From contig NZ_LGJH01000125.1 in assembly GCF_001298105.1 (NCBI RefSeq), positions 1 to 49,270 of the forward strand: a stretch of 49,270 bases of DNA, read 5' to 3'. The notes beneath the pieces are model-generated. The model worked only from the letters and a program-made list of their open reading frames with translations, was not told the origin of the DNA and searched no databases. Origin of the DNA: Novosphingobium sp. ST904. GTDB lineage: Bacteria > Pseudomonadota > Alphaproteobacteria > Sphingomonadales > Sphingomonadaceae. Below, piece by piece: positions 1 through 9,225 of the stretch. Position 1 is the stretch's first letter. Each line of letters opens with the position of its first letter. A program made the translations under genes and the position numbers.

Positions 1-2059
1 CCGGTGGCGGCGCCGCCCTGCTGGGCCGCGGCGTTCTCGCCTTCGCCCTGCGGCGGCGGGCCGCCTTCGCCGCCTTCCCGGCCAGCCCCGTCCCTGCCCA
101 TTCCGTCCCTGCCGGGGAACCCGTTCGGGAAGCGGCGTTGGAAGCTCTCGCGCATGGCGTCGATCTGGGATTGCGGGGTCTTGAGCGTCTTGGTGAAAGT
201 GATCCCCATGCGCAGCTGCGACTTGTCCTCGCTGGCGATGTTGATCGGGCGCAGGTCCACCGAGACGAGATTGCCATCGGCATCGCGGGTGAAGCGCTCG
301 GGGAAGGCCGCGACCACGCCGGGCGTCGCGCCGGGCAGGGCGACGACCTGGTTACGCTGCCAGGTGCGGTTGTAATCGAGGTTGAGGGTGATGTTCGGGT
401 CGTTCAGCCGGAACGTGCCGCCAAGCCGCAAGTTGCGCAGGCGCGAGCCTTCGAGGTCGGGGTTGCCGCCGGTCAGCGCGGTGACGCGGACCGACTGGCC
501 GGTCGTATAGTCGAACAGGTCGAAGTTGGCGGTGGAGATCACCGCGTCGCCCAGCTGTGCGGCGCTGGGCGCGCTCTGGTCGTCGCGGTAGGCGGCGATC
601 AGGCTGAAGCGGTTGGTCGGGCTCCAGTTGAAGCCGCCCCCCAGCGTGCGCAGGGTGCCGAAGTCGCCGATCTGGCGCACCGCCGCGTTGGCGTTGATCG
701 ACATGCGCCCGGCGCCGGGGAACAGCGGCACGCCCCGGCTGCTGAGCGGGATGTCGATATTGACCGACGCCTCGCCCTGATCGCGGTCGACGCCGGTGTC
801 GCGGTCGATGCCGAGCCGGGTCACGGTGCTGTCGGACCGGTCGAAAGTGCCGCCGAGCTTGAAGGTCGTGGTGATCCCGCCGGCGGGCATCTGCAGCGGC
901 GTGGTCGTTGCCACGAAGTTCAGGTCGACGCTGTCGGTGCTGTTGCGGGTCTGGTTGGGAGCCTGGAAATCGAGGAATTCGCTCGCGATCGACAGGGAGG
1001 GATCGGCGAGCGGATCGCCGGCGGCCACGGCGGCGGCATAGTCGGCCAGGTTGAGCGGGCGCTGCTGGATCGAACGGGTGTCGGTGCGGTCGTAATTGCC
1101 GGTGACCGTCCACTGCCACTTCTGCGTGGTGCCGTTGAGCGTCAGCCCGAGGTGGCCGGTCTGCTTGCTGTTGGTGTTGGTCAGCGGCGAGAGGCCGTCC
1201 ACGGTGGGCAGGAACGTCTCTCCTCGGCCCCGCTGGCGTAAGGCGTGCCGCCCGGGATCGTCACCGAGGACAGGGCGCTGCCGCGCAGGGCGCGGCTGTC
1301 GGTCGTGGTCAGCTCGCCGTTCACCGTGGCCAGCCAGACGTGGGAGAGCGGCTTGGCCCAGGTGCCGGTGAGCGTGAAGGCCTGCGTTTCCGGGCGCAGC
1401 GTGCGATTGCGGCCGTCGCCGCCGCTGGTGGCAAGGCCGCGCTGGGCCTCGGTGATGGAATTGGCCTGCGAGTAGTTCACGTCGAGGTTGAGCCGCTCGC
1501 CCCGGCGGATCGCGAGGAAGTCCGCCTTGGGATTGACGCTCAGCCCGTCCCCCTGGGTGCCGAGCTTGGCGCCGCCTTCGAGGGTATAGGCGCGGAACCG
1601 CTGGCGCAGCACGATGTTGACGACCTTTTGCGTGGCGGCATAGCCATACTTGAGGGCGACTTCCTCGGGCAGGATCTCGACCCGCTGGATCGCTTCGGTG
1701 GGGATCGTGCCGACTTCACGGAAGCTGGCGATGCGGCGTCCTTCGAGCAGGACGACGGGCGAACCGCCGCCCGCGCTTTCGGTTTGCGGGGCGAGTTCCT
1801 CAAGCAGTTCGGTGACGCTGGAAACGCCAAGGGCGCGCACGTCGCCGGCATCGAAGGTCACTTCGGGGGCGATGTCGCCGATTACCGAGCCGCGCGGCTT
1901 CTGGCCCGAGACGACGATCTCGTTCTCCTCGCCGGGTTCCTCGGGCGTGGATTGCGTGGACGTGGTGGCCCCGGTGGAGCCTGACTGGGCATAAGCGGAA
2001 GCACCGGGCCACGCGAACAGGGCAGCCGACGCCATCAGGCCGAAACGAAATCGCACCAC
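1..2059 (-). CDS. TonB-dependent outer membrane receptor, partial at its 3' end, frameshifted
   Basis: Outer membrane receptor of the TonB-dependent family; its substrate cannot be told. The N terminus has a signal peptide (hydrophobic stretch, then AYAQ), a TonB-box-like EIVVSG and a plug domain in which LLEGRRIASF and QRVEILPEEVALKYG are typical plug motifs. The first frame ends in a stop at 1181. From about 1219 downward the neighbouring frame continues as receptor barrel (TFLPTVDGLSPL, then beta-strand repeats such as TFKLGGTFDRSDS and FNWSPTNRFSLIAAYRDD). The break lies in a GAGAG run and looks like an indel of one or two bases. The barrel runs off the window edge through a Gly/Arg/Pro-rich stretch. 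The start is one of two adjacent GTG codons, preceded by GAGGG. The family is clear; the ligand is unknown. Confidence 0.85.
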
Positions 2060-2241
2060 TTCGAAATTCCCTCATCTTGTTTTGCCATCGCCATGACAAA
2101 ACTTCGCGCTTTTTGGGGCGTCGCAATTTGTATTAATTGGTGACAGCTTCGCACCATTGTCGCGCCGAAGAACCGGGCGGCGCGCCGGCGATGCAATTCC
2201 AGAGATTTACAGAAGATGAGCAGTTGGCCCGCCTGCATGCC

Positions 2242-3361
2242 CTAGCGCGTGCCGGTCACCCGTTCGCGCGTCACTTCGGCCACGGTGGCGCAGCCGAGCT
2301 GGGCCATCGCCGCTTCGAGTTCGGTGCGCAGCAGGTGAATCGCATGGGCGACGCCGGCATCCCCGCCACGGCGAGGGCATGAAGCTGCGGGCGGCCGAGC
2401 AGCACCGCGCGTGCACCCAGCGCCAGCGCCTTGACCACGTCGGTACCGGAGCGGAAGCCGCCGTCCGCCAGCAGGGGCACGCGGCCCCCGGTTGCCCCGG
2501 CCACATCCTCGATCACGTCGAGCACGCTGGGCAGCCCGTCAAGCACGCGGCCGCCATGGTTGGAGACGATGAGCCCGTCTGCGCCCATGTCCACCGCGCG
2601 GGCGGCGTCCTCTCCCAGCACCATGCCCTTGACCAGCACGGGAAGCGAGGTGGCCTCCCGCAGCCAGGCGAGGTCTTCCCAGCGCGGCGCGGTATCGGCG
2701 AGCGGGGTGCCGAACAGGATGCGCCCGCCCAGCGTTGCGGTCTGCCGTGGCAGCGGCATCCCCGCGAGGTTCGCCGCCGAGACGCCGGGCGGCAGGGTCA
2801 TCCCCGAAAGCTTGATGGCGGCATCGATGGTGAGCACGATCGCCTCGTATCCCGCCGCCTCGGCGCGGCGGACGAGGGCGAGGCTGTGTTCGCGGTCCGG
2901 CTGGAGATAGAGCTGGAACCAGAGCGGCGCGGCTTGCCGGCCCAGTTCGCGGGCGAAGGAGCGGGCGGCTTCGGCGATCTCCTCCAGCGGCACGCTGGAC
3001 AGGGTGCTGACGATCGTGCCGGTATCGAGCGCGGTGGCGGCGCGCACCACCGCGAGTTCGCGTCGGGATGGGCAAGGCGCTGGTAGGCCACCGGGGCCAT
3101 CATCAGCGGCGCTGCGTGGCTGCGGCCGAACAGGTCGATGGCGGTGCCGCCGCCGCGCAGGTCGGCCATGGCGCGCGGAAGCAGGGCCCGGCGCGAGAAG
3201 GCCTCGCGGTTGGCGCGCAGGGTCTGTCCGGTGCCCGAACCTTCCTCGATATGATGCCACGCCTCGGCGGAAAGATGGGCGGGGGCGCGGCGTTCGTAAT
3301 CGGCAAGGCTGCGCAGGTCGGGCGGGATCTGCGTCAGCGCGGGAAGCGGCGCGTCGCTCAC
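2242..3361 (-). CDS. FMN-dependent alpha-hydroxy-acid dehydrogenase/oxidase (lactate oxidase family), two frameshifts
   Basis: Oxidises an L-2-hydroxy acid using FMN, as in L-lactate dehydrogenase LldD, lactate oxidase and glycolate oxidase. Family signatures are present: TGTIVSTLSSVPLEEI, WFQLYLQPD, the LVKGM lysine, SNHGGRVLDG with the catalytic His, and LADGGFRSGTDVVKALALGA binding the FMN phosphate. The reading frame breaks twice. Near 3060, HPD-?-ELAVVRAA needs one added base. Near 2362, one G is missing in VAGDAGVAHAIHLL. After both repairs the protein is about 370 residues, normal for the family, ending at the TAG at 2242. The GTG start overlaps the stop of the upstream dioxygenase by four bases (GTGA), so the two are probably translated together. 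The substrate is not evident. Confidence 0.85.
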
Positions 3362-4038
3362 GTCACCGACCACTGGCGCAGCAGGTTGTGGTAGACCTGA
3401 GTGAGCGTGTCGATCGAGCCATGTTCGGGATGGTCGCCCGCGATGCCCTGTATCGCGCCGTCGAGTTCGAGCAGCAGGCGGCGGCGTTCGGGCGCGGCGA
3501 CGAAGCTCTGGGTCCAGAAGAACGAGACGAAGCGCGTGCCGCGTGTCACCGGCTCCACGCGGTGGAGGCTGCTGCCGGGATAGACCACCAGATGCCCGGC
3601 GGGAAGCTTGACGGTGTGGCTGCCGAACATGTCCTCGATCACCAGTTCGCCGCCGTCGTATTCGTCGGGATCGCTGAGGAACAGGGTGCTGGAGATGTCG
3701 CTGCGCAAGTGTTCGCCGGTGCCGGGGATCGGGAAGATCGCGTTGTCGACGTGGTTGCCGTAGTGGCCGCGCCCGTCGTAGCGGCTGAAGCGGGGCTGGA
3801 GCACGCGGCTCGGCAGGGCGGCGGCGATGAACAGCGGCGTCTGCATGAGGCGGGCCAGCACGCGGTCCGCAAGCTGCTGCGCCAGCGGATGGCCCAGCGG
3901 AAGCTGCTCGTTGTCTTTGACCTGCGCGGCGCGATGACCGGCGGTGGCGCGGCCGTCCGCCCAGTCGGCGCCTTCCAGCGCCTCTCGGAATGCGCGCACT
4001 TCGTCGGCGGAGAAAAGTTCGGGAATTTCGATGACCAT
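3358..4038 (-). CDS. piuC: Fe(II)/2-oxoglutarate-dependent dioxygenase, PiuC/YbiX type
   Basis: A 226-residue PKHD-type hydroxylase, the usual length for PiuC/YbiX. HVDNAIF supplies the first His and Asp iron ligands, SSLHRVEPV the distal His, and TRGTRFVSFFW the 2-oxoglutarate-binding Arg region. Homologues are commonly encoded beside TonB-dependent siderophore receptors and are iron-repressed; their substrate is not firmly known. Here the gene lies directly downstream of a siderophore receptor in the same orientation, separated by a hairpin terminator. The ATG at 4038 is preferred over an in-frame start 12 codons upstream because it gives the family length and has GAAGAG upstream. The 3' end overlaps the 2-hydroxyacid dehydrogenase by four bases. 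Confidence 0.92.
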   Translation of the reverse strand: MVIEIPELFSADEVRAFREALEGADWADGRATAGHRAAQVKDNEQLPLGHPLAQQLADRVLARLMQTPLFIAAALPSRVLQPRFSRYDGRGHYGNHVDNAIFPIPGTGEHLRSDISSTLFLSDPDEYDGGELVIEDMFGSHTVKLPAGHLVVYPGSSLHRVEPVTRGTRFVSFFWTQSFVAAPERRRLLLELDGAIQGIAGDHPEHGSIDTLTQVYHNLLRQWSVT

Positions 4039-4079
4039 GGGCGCTCTTCTTGCCGAGGACGGCGCTCCTGACAATGACT

Positions 4080-4125
4080 CGCATCAAAAAGAGAAACCGG
4101 GACGCGCATCAAAAAGAGAAACCGG
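4080..4125. repeat. Two-copy tandem repeat, 21-bp identical core, 25-bp period
   Basis: CGCATCAAAAAGAGAAACCGG occurs at 4080-4100 and again, identically, at 4105-4125. The unit lies in the leader of piuC, immediately after the hairpin that follows the receptor gene. On the minus strand each copy gives a TTTCTCTTTTT tract, so the duplication doubles the U-rich tail of the terminator. Confidence 0.9.
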
Positions 4126-4148
4126 CGGGCGCCCTGATGCGCGCCCGC
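4107..4148 (-). terminator. Rho-independent terminator of the siderophore receptor gene
   Basis: An 8-bp perfect stem, GCGGGCGC (4125-4132) with GCGCCCGC (4141-4148), and an 8-base loop. On the minus strand it is followed within a few bases by TTTCTCTTTTT. It begins about 25 bases after the receptor stop at 4173. Confidence 0.75.
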
Positions 4149-4172
4149 GGCCGTTGGGAGAGGTTTTCCCGC

Positions 4173-6572
4173 TTACATCTTCGCGGTGAGGGTCAGGACC
4201 GCCGAGCGGGCATCGCCCGGTGTGGCCCAGCCGTTGTTGCGGATGCGCTGGTAGTAGAGCTTGTTGCCGATGTTCTTGACGTTCAGCTGCGCCGAGAGGT
4301 TGGGGCTGAAGTCATAGGACAGGAAGCCCTGGTGGATCAGGTAGTCGTCCGAGGAGATCGCCTTGACGGCGGCTGCTGTCGCGGTGGCGGGAACGGCGGC
4401 GGAAAGCAGGAACTTGCCCTGATAGGTGAAGCCGTAGCCCAGCGTCAGGCCGAACGGCAGGCGGTAGGTCGTGAACAGGCTGGCCGAATGCTTCGGGGTC
4501 TGGGTCAGGTACTGGCCGGCACCCGGATTGGGGTTGGTGGGCGTGTTGGTGCAGGTGCGCGTGCCGGTGACGGCGCCGGGGTTGGCAAGGCAGTAGTCCG
4601 ACACCGACTGGAGCAGCTTGCTCTTGAGGTAGGTGTAATTGGTCGTGATCGACCAGTCGGGCGTGATCTTGCCGCTGGCGCCCAGCGCGATGCCGTCCAC
4701 CCGCGACTTGCCGTCGAGCTGCTGGTTGGGAACGGCGGGATCGCCCGAGATCACGGCGTACTTGTCGCGCTCGTTGCGGAATGCCGCCGCCGTCAGCAGC
4801 AGGCCGCCGTCGAACAGTTCGGCCTTGGCGCCGATCTCGTAGTTCTGGGCGCTTTCCGGGTTCACGTTGCAGGTCGAGGTGGTGGCGCCGTTCTCGCCCG
4901 CCGTGGTGCAGGAACCGTTGACCGAGTTCTTGGAGGGCGTGCGCGAATTGCCATAGGCCGCATAGAGGCTGACCGCCTCGACCGGCTTGTAGTTCAGGCC
5001 GACGCGGTAGGAGAACAGCGTGTCGGCACTGCGCGTCTCGGTGCCCGGCGTGACCTGGCCCTGCGTCACGGTGGACGTGGTGGAGGCGGCGATGGTGTCG
5101 GCGCGGGTCGTGCCGACGTTGCGCTCGATACGGGCGCCGGCGCTGAGTTCCAGCTTGCCCAGCTTCATCGTGTCGAACAGGTAGGCGGCCACGTTGGTCT
5201 GCTCGCCCAGCGTGTGGCCGGTGCGGATGAAGTTGACCGGGCCGGTGTAGAGGTTGCTGCCGTACGTGAACCCGGTCGGACCGGTCACGACATCGTTCGG
5301 GTTGTCGATGTTGATGAGCGGAAGCGTGACCGAAGTGCCATCGGCATTGCGCAGCGAGTTGCCGTTGTTCAGGTCATACTTTTCCCAGGTGGCCGAGCCG
5401 CCCAGATCGATGGTGTGCTCGATCGCGCCGGTGTTGAACACGGCCTTGATGTCGAACTGGTCGAACAGCAGCTGGTTGCGGATGTCGCGCGTGGTGCCGC
5501 GGGGGCCTGAAGGCTGATAGTAACCGGCCGGCACGGTGCCGCAGCTGCCGCCGGTCGGCGTCACGCCGGTGGTCAGGCAGTAGGTCCCCTGCGGCGGATT
5601 GACCACGGTAAGCTGGCGCGAATCCTGCCAGCGGGCGAGATTGCGGATCGAGACCGTGTCGCTGAACGCATGATCGAAGATCGCGGTCATCTGGTCGATG
5701 TTGATGCGCTGCTTGTCGACGTTGCGATAGCCGAAGTAGTCGCTGCGGTGAACGCCGGGCACGGTGCCGCTGTAATAGGGCACGCCGTACTGCGGGACGT
5801 TGTCGTCCTCCTGGTGGAAGTACTGGAGCGTCAGGCTGGTCGGGCTGTCGATGCCGATGGTGACGGAGGGCGCCACGCCCCAGCGCTTGTAGTCTTCCAC
5901 GTCGCGGCCGGGCACGTCGTTGCGGTGCCACATGCCGTTGAGGCGGAAGGCGACGAGGTCGTTCACGCGCTTGTTGAGATCAACGGTGGCGCGGTAATAA
6001 TTGTCGGTGCCGACGCCGGCCGTGGCGACATAGGCATCATCGGCCTTGGGGCGCTTGCTGACGATGTTGATGTTGCCGCCGGTCGAACCGGCGCCGGAAA
6101 CCACCGAGTTCGCGCCGTTGGTGACTTCGATCTGCTCAAGGTTGAACGGATCGGTGCGCGTCACCTGCGCGCTGTCGCGCACGCCGTCGATGGTGATGTC
6201 GTTCGCGGCGCTGTAGCCGCGGAAGGTGATGTTGTCGCCGGGGCCGGTGCCCGCTTCGCCCGCGCCAAAAGTGATGCCGGGGACGGTGGAGAGCACGTCG
6301 CGCAGGGTCAGCAGGTTCTGCTGCTCGATCACTTCGCTGGAAAGCACGGTGATGGTCTGCGGCGTATCGAGCACGGGGCGGGTGCGCTTGGGGGATTCGA
6401 GCTTGCGGCCGGGCTGCTCGTCAATCGCGGAATCGCTGACGGTGACGCCGCCGAGCACGCGCTGGCCGTCGGACTGCTGGGCATGGGCGGGGGCAACGCT
6501 GAACACGGGCGCGATGCAGGACAGCGCAAGGAACGTGCGGCGCGCAGCCGAGGACGAAGGCTTGGAAGACAT
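4173..6572 (-). CDS. TonB-dependent siderophore receptor (catecholate type, Fiu-like)
   Basis: Outer membrane receptor for ferric siderophores, about 799 residues, full length. A signal peptide ends near AHAQ. It is followed by a TonB-box-like GVTVSD and a plug domain with the siderophore-receptor features DTPQTITVLSSEVIEQQ, LRDVLSTVPGITFGAGE, FRGYSAANDITIDGVRD and FNLEQIEVTNGANSVVSGAGSTGG. The barrel then runs to LTLTAKM at the C terminus. The ATG at 6572 was chosen over an in-frame upstream ATG because GAGGGG stands just before it and the signal peptide follows directly. A strong Fur-like box lies about 40 bases upstream, so iron repression is expected. The neighbours piuC and the PepSY/ApbE operon support a role in iron uptake. 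The plug resembles Fiu/CirA-like catecholate receptors, but the ligand is inferred. Confidence 0.93.
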   Translation of the reverse strand: MSSKPSSSAARRTFLALSCIAPVFSVAPAHAQQSDGQRVLGGVTVSDSAIDEQPGRKLESPKRTRPVLDTPQTITVLSSEVIEQQNLLTLRDVLSTVPGITFGAGEAGTGPGDNITFRGYSAANDITIDGVRDSAQVTRTDPFNLEQIEVTNGANSVVSGAGSTGGNINIVSKRPKADDAYVATAGVGTDNYYRATVDLNKRVNDLVAFRLNGMWHRNDVPGRDVEDYKRWGVAPSVTIGIDSPTSLTLQYFHQEDDNVPQYGVPYYSGTVPGVHRSDYFGYRNVDKQRINIDQMTAIFDHAFSDTVSIRNLARWQDSRQLTVVNPPQGTYCLTTGVTPTGGSCGTVPAGYYQPSGPRGTTRDIRNQLLFDQFDIKAVFNTGAIEHTIDLGGSATWEKYDLNNGNSLRNADGTSVTLPLINIDNPNDVVTGPTGFTYGSNLYTGPVNFIRTGHTLGEQTNVAAYLFDTMKLGKLELSAGARIERNVGTTRADTIAASTTSTVTQGQVTPGTETRSADTLFSYRVGLNYKPVEAVSLYAAYGNSRTPSKNSVNGSCTTAGENGATTSTCNVNPESAQNYEIGAKAELFDGGLLLTAAAFRNERDKYAVISGDPAVPNQQLDGKSRVDGIALGASGKITPDWSITTNYTYLKSKLLQSVSDYCLANPGAVTGTRTCTNTPTNPNPGAGQYLTQTPKHSASLFTTYRLPFGLTLGYGFTYQGKFLLSAAVPATATAAAVKAISSDDYLIHQGFLSYDFSPNLSAQLNVKNIGNKLYYQRIRNNGWATPGDARSAVLTLTAKM

Positions 6573-6608
6573 AATTCCCCTCATGTTTGGAATTCCTTTG
6601 GCGGCTCC

Positions 6609-6627
6609 GATAATGAGAGTCATTCGC
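6609..6627. promoter_or_regulatory. Fur-like iron box upstream of the siderophore receptor
   Basis: GATAATGAGAGTCATTCGC matches the classical 19-bp Fur consensus GATAATGATAATCATTATC at 15 of 19 positions. It sits 37 bases upstream of the receptor ATG, in the intergenic region downstream of apbE, where a repressor would block the receptor promoter. Confidence 0.7.
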
Positions 6628-6712
6628 ATTCGCAATATACTTTGTTACAAGTGTAACGCTTATGTTGCAAAATCGTCGGGGCGGGGGTTCTCGAAGGGGC
6701 GGGTAAGGCCGC

Positions 6713-7708
6713 TCAGGGCACGACGAGGAGGGCCGCAAGGGCCGGGCTGATCCATTCCTCGATCCGGCCCTCACCGTGGTCTCCCGCGCGGCAAAGCGCG
6801 CGAACCGCCAGATTCTCGCAGATGGCCCGTTCGCGCATGGCCTCGGGCGGCTCGACACAGAGCGCAGTGGCCCAGGCATCGGCCAGCATGGCGCTGCGAT
6901 GGACCACGCTGACGGCCATGGCATGTTCCACGGGCAGGGCGCTGCGCGGGTCGATGGTGTGGCGGCCGCGCACATAGTCTCCCGAGGTCGCCACGGCGAG
7001 CTGATGCAGGGCGATGCGGAAGGGCGGAATATCGCAGGTCGGCGTTTCGAGATCGACCCACCAGGGATCGCCGTCCGGCTTCATCCCCGAACCGACGAGC
7101 TCGCCGCCGATCTCGACAAGGAAATGGTTGCAGCCCCTTTCGCGCAGCAGCGCGGCAAGGGCATCGACGGCATGGCCCTTGGCGATGCCGGAAAGGTCCA
7201 GCCGCAGGCCGCCGGGCTGGAGCAGGCGGTGGCTGTCGGCATCGAAGGTCAGCTTCCGCCAGCCGGAAACCGCACGGGCCCCGGCAAGCGCGTCCGCACT
7301 CGGCGGTGCCGCGACCGGGACGGGGCCGTAACCCCAAAGATCGACGATGGCACCGATCGCGGGATCGAAGGCGGCATCGGTCACTTCGGCGATGGCAAAC
7401 GCTGCTGTCATGACACCGGCAAAGGCGGGCGGCAGCGAGATCCACGTTCCCGCCGCAGCGCGATTGAACCGGCCGAGCACCGAGTCCGCCCGCCAGTGAC
7501 TCATCTGGGCAAGAATATCCTCGAGCCGGGCCTCGATCGCCTCGACGATCGCGTCCCGGTCGAAGTTTTCGGGCGCCGCCAGGCGGAGACGCCAGGTCGT
7601 TCCCATGGTCTCCCCGCCGAGGTCGATGACCGGGGCGTCCTGTCGCCAGTCGGCAAGGACGCCCGGATCGATGTCGAGCGGCACGGCCAGTCGCAAGGGG
7701 GAGGCCAA
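6713..7708 (-). CDS. apbE: FAD:protein FMN transferase (ApbE)
   Basis: Transfers FMN from FAD onto a Thr or Ser of exported proteins, making covalently flavinylated redox carriers. The 331-residue protein has the family motifs: GGETMGTTW near the N terminus, LRLDLSGIAKGHAVD in the middle, and VATSGDYVRGRHTIDPRS followed by AMLADAWATAL at the C-terminal side. No clear signal peptide or lipobox is seen; the annotated TTG start is uncertain, and a GTG eight codons in is an alternative. It is the last gene of a PepSY-DUF2271-DUF4198-ApbE operon. The DUF2271 protein in that operon carries an FMN-acceptor motif, so it is the likely target. Confidence 0.92.
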   Translation of the reverse strand: MASPLRLAVPLDIDPGVLADWRQDAPVIDLGGETMGTTWRLRLAAPENFDRDAIVEAIEARLEDILAQMSHWRADSVLGRFNRAAAGTWISLPPAFAGVMTAAFAIAEVTDAAFDPAIGAIVDLWGYGPVPVAAPPSADALAGARAVSGWRKLTFDADSHRLLQPGGLRLDLSGIAKGHAVDALAALLRERGCNHFLVEIGGELVGSGMKPDGDPWWVDLETPTCDIPPFRIALHQLAVATSGDYVRGRHTIDPRSALPVEHAMAVSVVHRSAMLADAWATALCVEPPEAMRERAICENLAVRALCRAGDHGEGRIEEWISPALAALLVVP

Positions 7709-7746
7709 GGGAGGCTTGGTGTCGTTCAGGTCGCTTTAGGTGCCGT

Positions 7747-8666
7747 TCAGGGCGCGACCACTTCGACGGTGGCGGTGTAGCTCATGCGGCGCTCGGTGGC
7801 GCGCTTTTCGCTGGGCTTGTTGTCGCTGGCGCTGGCGTTGATCCAGTACATTCCGGCGACCGGCCACTTGACGTGGAGCACGCCGTCGGCGCCGGTCGTC
7901 AGTTCCTGGGCCTGTTCGGCCTTGCGGTACTTCTTGCTGCCGGGAACCACGGTAACCTTGACGCCGGCGGCGGGCTTGCCGTCGATCAGGAAGCGGAACT
8001 GCCCCTCTTCGTTGGACACCAGCTCGTCCGGGTGCGTGATCGGATCATTTCCAGGCCCTTGCCGGTGGGCGTGAAGACGGTCTTCGTCGGCGCATCGGCG
8101 GTCACGTAGATGTAGTTGCCGGAAATCGATTCGGTCAGCTTCACGTCGGTGGCATTGGCCGGAATGTCCGCCACGGTCGCGACACTGCGTACCGGCGCGC
8201 CGCCGGCGCCGGGCGCCCCTCCGGGACCACCCGCACCGGGGCCGCCTGTACCGGGGCCGCCTGCACCGGGACCACCGGCGCCCATCGGGCGGCCGCGTCC
8301 GCCCAGGCGCCAGTCTTCGCCGTTCACCTTGAAGCTGCCCATGATCGCCGAGCGCTGGGTGCCGATCTTCCAGGTGCCGGGCTTGTCGATCTTGACGTCG
8401 AACGTCGCGCGGTAGCGGCCGGTGGCCGGGTTCTCGATCTTGCCTTCGCTGCCGTCAGGAGCCCAGACGGTGACCTGTTCGGGGCTCATCGGGAAATGGT
8501 CGGGATAGAACAGATCGTTCGATACCGCCGCATCGACGGTCACGTATTCGCTGGTGCCGGCGAGCGTGGTGGTGGACGGCAGGAGCCACTGGCGGTGCGC
8601 CGAAGCGGGCGAGGCAAGAGCGGCGGCCACGGCGGCCGAGGCGATCAGGATATGGCTGTAGCGCAT
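7747..8666 (-). CDS. DUF4198 periplasmic protein (NikM-like), frameshifted, with Gly-Pro repeats
   Basis: Exported protein of the DUF4198 family, relatives of which occur in nickel/cobalt and iron transport clusters. It has a clear signal peptide (to ASAHRQW) and the typical HRQWLLPSTTTLAGTSEYVTVDAAVSNDLFYPDH start. Conserved sections follow: GTWKIGTQR, NYIYVTADAPTKTVFTPTGKGLEM and, after the break, GQFRFLIDGKPAAGVKVTVVPG. The frame breaks near 8042, where one C is missing in the codon after GLEMI; the repaired text reads IPITHPDELVSNEEG. The middle (8210-8285) codes a run of GGPGA/T pentapeptides. AAGGA stands upstream of the ATG. Its role in the operon is unknown; binding a metal or siderophore in the periplasm is a guess. 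Confidence 0.82.
8210..8285. repeat. 15-bp coding repeats giving Gly-Pro-Gly pentapeptides
   Basis: Four to five imperfect 15-bp units such as ACCGGGGCCGCCTGT encode GGPGA/GGPGT on the minus strand inside the DUF4198 gene. Because the unit is a multiple of three, copy-number change alters linker length without shifting the frame. Confidence 0.75.
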
Positions 8667-8707
8667 GTCATGTCCTTGAAAAATCGTGAATGTTCGAGAA
8701 TTTGAGA

Positions 8708-9210
8708 TCAGCGGATGGTGATCGCACCCAGTTCGGAACTGCCCGATGCCGAGCCGGCCTTCTTGACGGGAACGGTGACCGGAACCGAGACGAGTTCGCG
8801 CCCGCCGGTTTCACGCGCGGCTTCCACTTTGAAGACATACTGTCCCGCCGGAAGATTGGCGGGCAGGGGGATCTGGTAGGTGCCGGGCGCGCGGGTGGCG
8901 CCGCTCAGCCCGTCTGCGGGCAGGTTGAGCGAACGGCCGCCCTTGCGCCACCAGGTGCGCAGGTCCGCCAGCCACTTCGTGCCGGGCTCGCGGCCGGCCT
9001 TCTTGACGTCGTACCACACGAAAACGGTGCGGGCCGGGCCGCCGGCGGCGGTTCGAGCCAGCCGACGACGTAGGGACGATGGTATTCCGCGACGTTGATG
9101 CGCGGGATCGTCACGCTCACGGTCGCCGCGGCAGCCGGGGTGGCGATGGTCCCGGCGACGAGCGCCGGGGCCAGAAGTGGAAGCGCTGGCAGTACCTTCG
9201 ATGTCGTCAT
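8708..9210 (-). CDS. DUF2271 exported protein with an FMN-acceptor (flavinylation) motif, frameshifted
   Basis: Small periplasmic DUF2271 protein, about 166 residues after repair. It has a signal peptide (MTTSKVLPALPLLAPALVAG...AAAA) and then VSVTIPRINVAEYHRPYVVGWLE. The frame breaks near 9052, where one A is missing in GAAACC, and continues TAAGGPARTVFVWYDVKK, KWLADLRTWWRKGG and VFKVEAARETGGRE. The segment LPADGLSGATRAPG (motif at 8894-8914) matches the D-G-x-S-G-A-T sequence that ApbE modifies in NqrC and RnfG. That it is flavinylated here is inferred from this motif plus apbE in the same operon. AGAAGG precedes the ATG. It follows the PepSY gene by 15 bases. Confidence 0.85.
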
Positions 9211-9225
9211 CGGTGCCTTCTTGTC

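Noticed and set aside
4062..4082. Second Fur box upstream of piuC (GACAATGACTCGCATC)
   Set aside because: About 11 of 19 matches, concentrated in one half-site; not distinguishable from chance without a genome scan.
4050..5510. 486-residue plus-strand frame opposite the siderophore receptor
   Set aside because: Val/Gly/Arg/Asp-rich shadow; the receptor is full length in the other direction.
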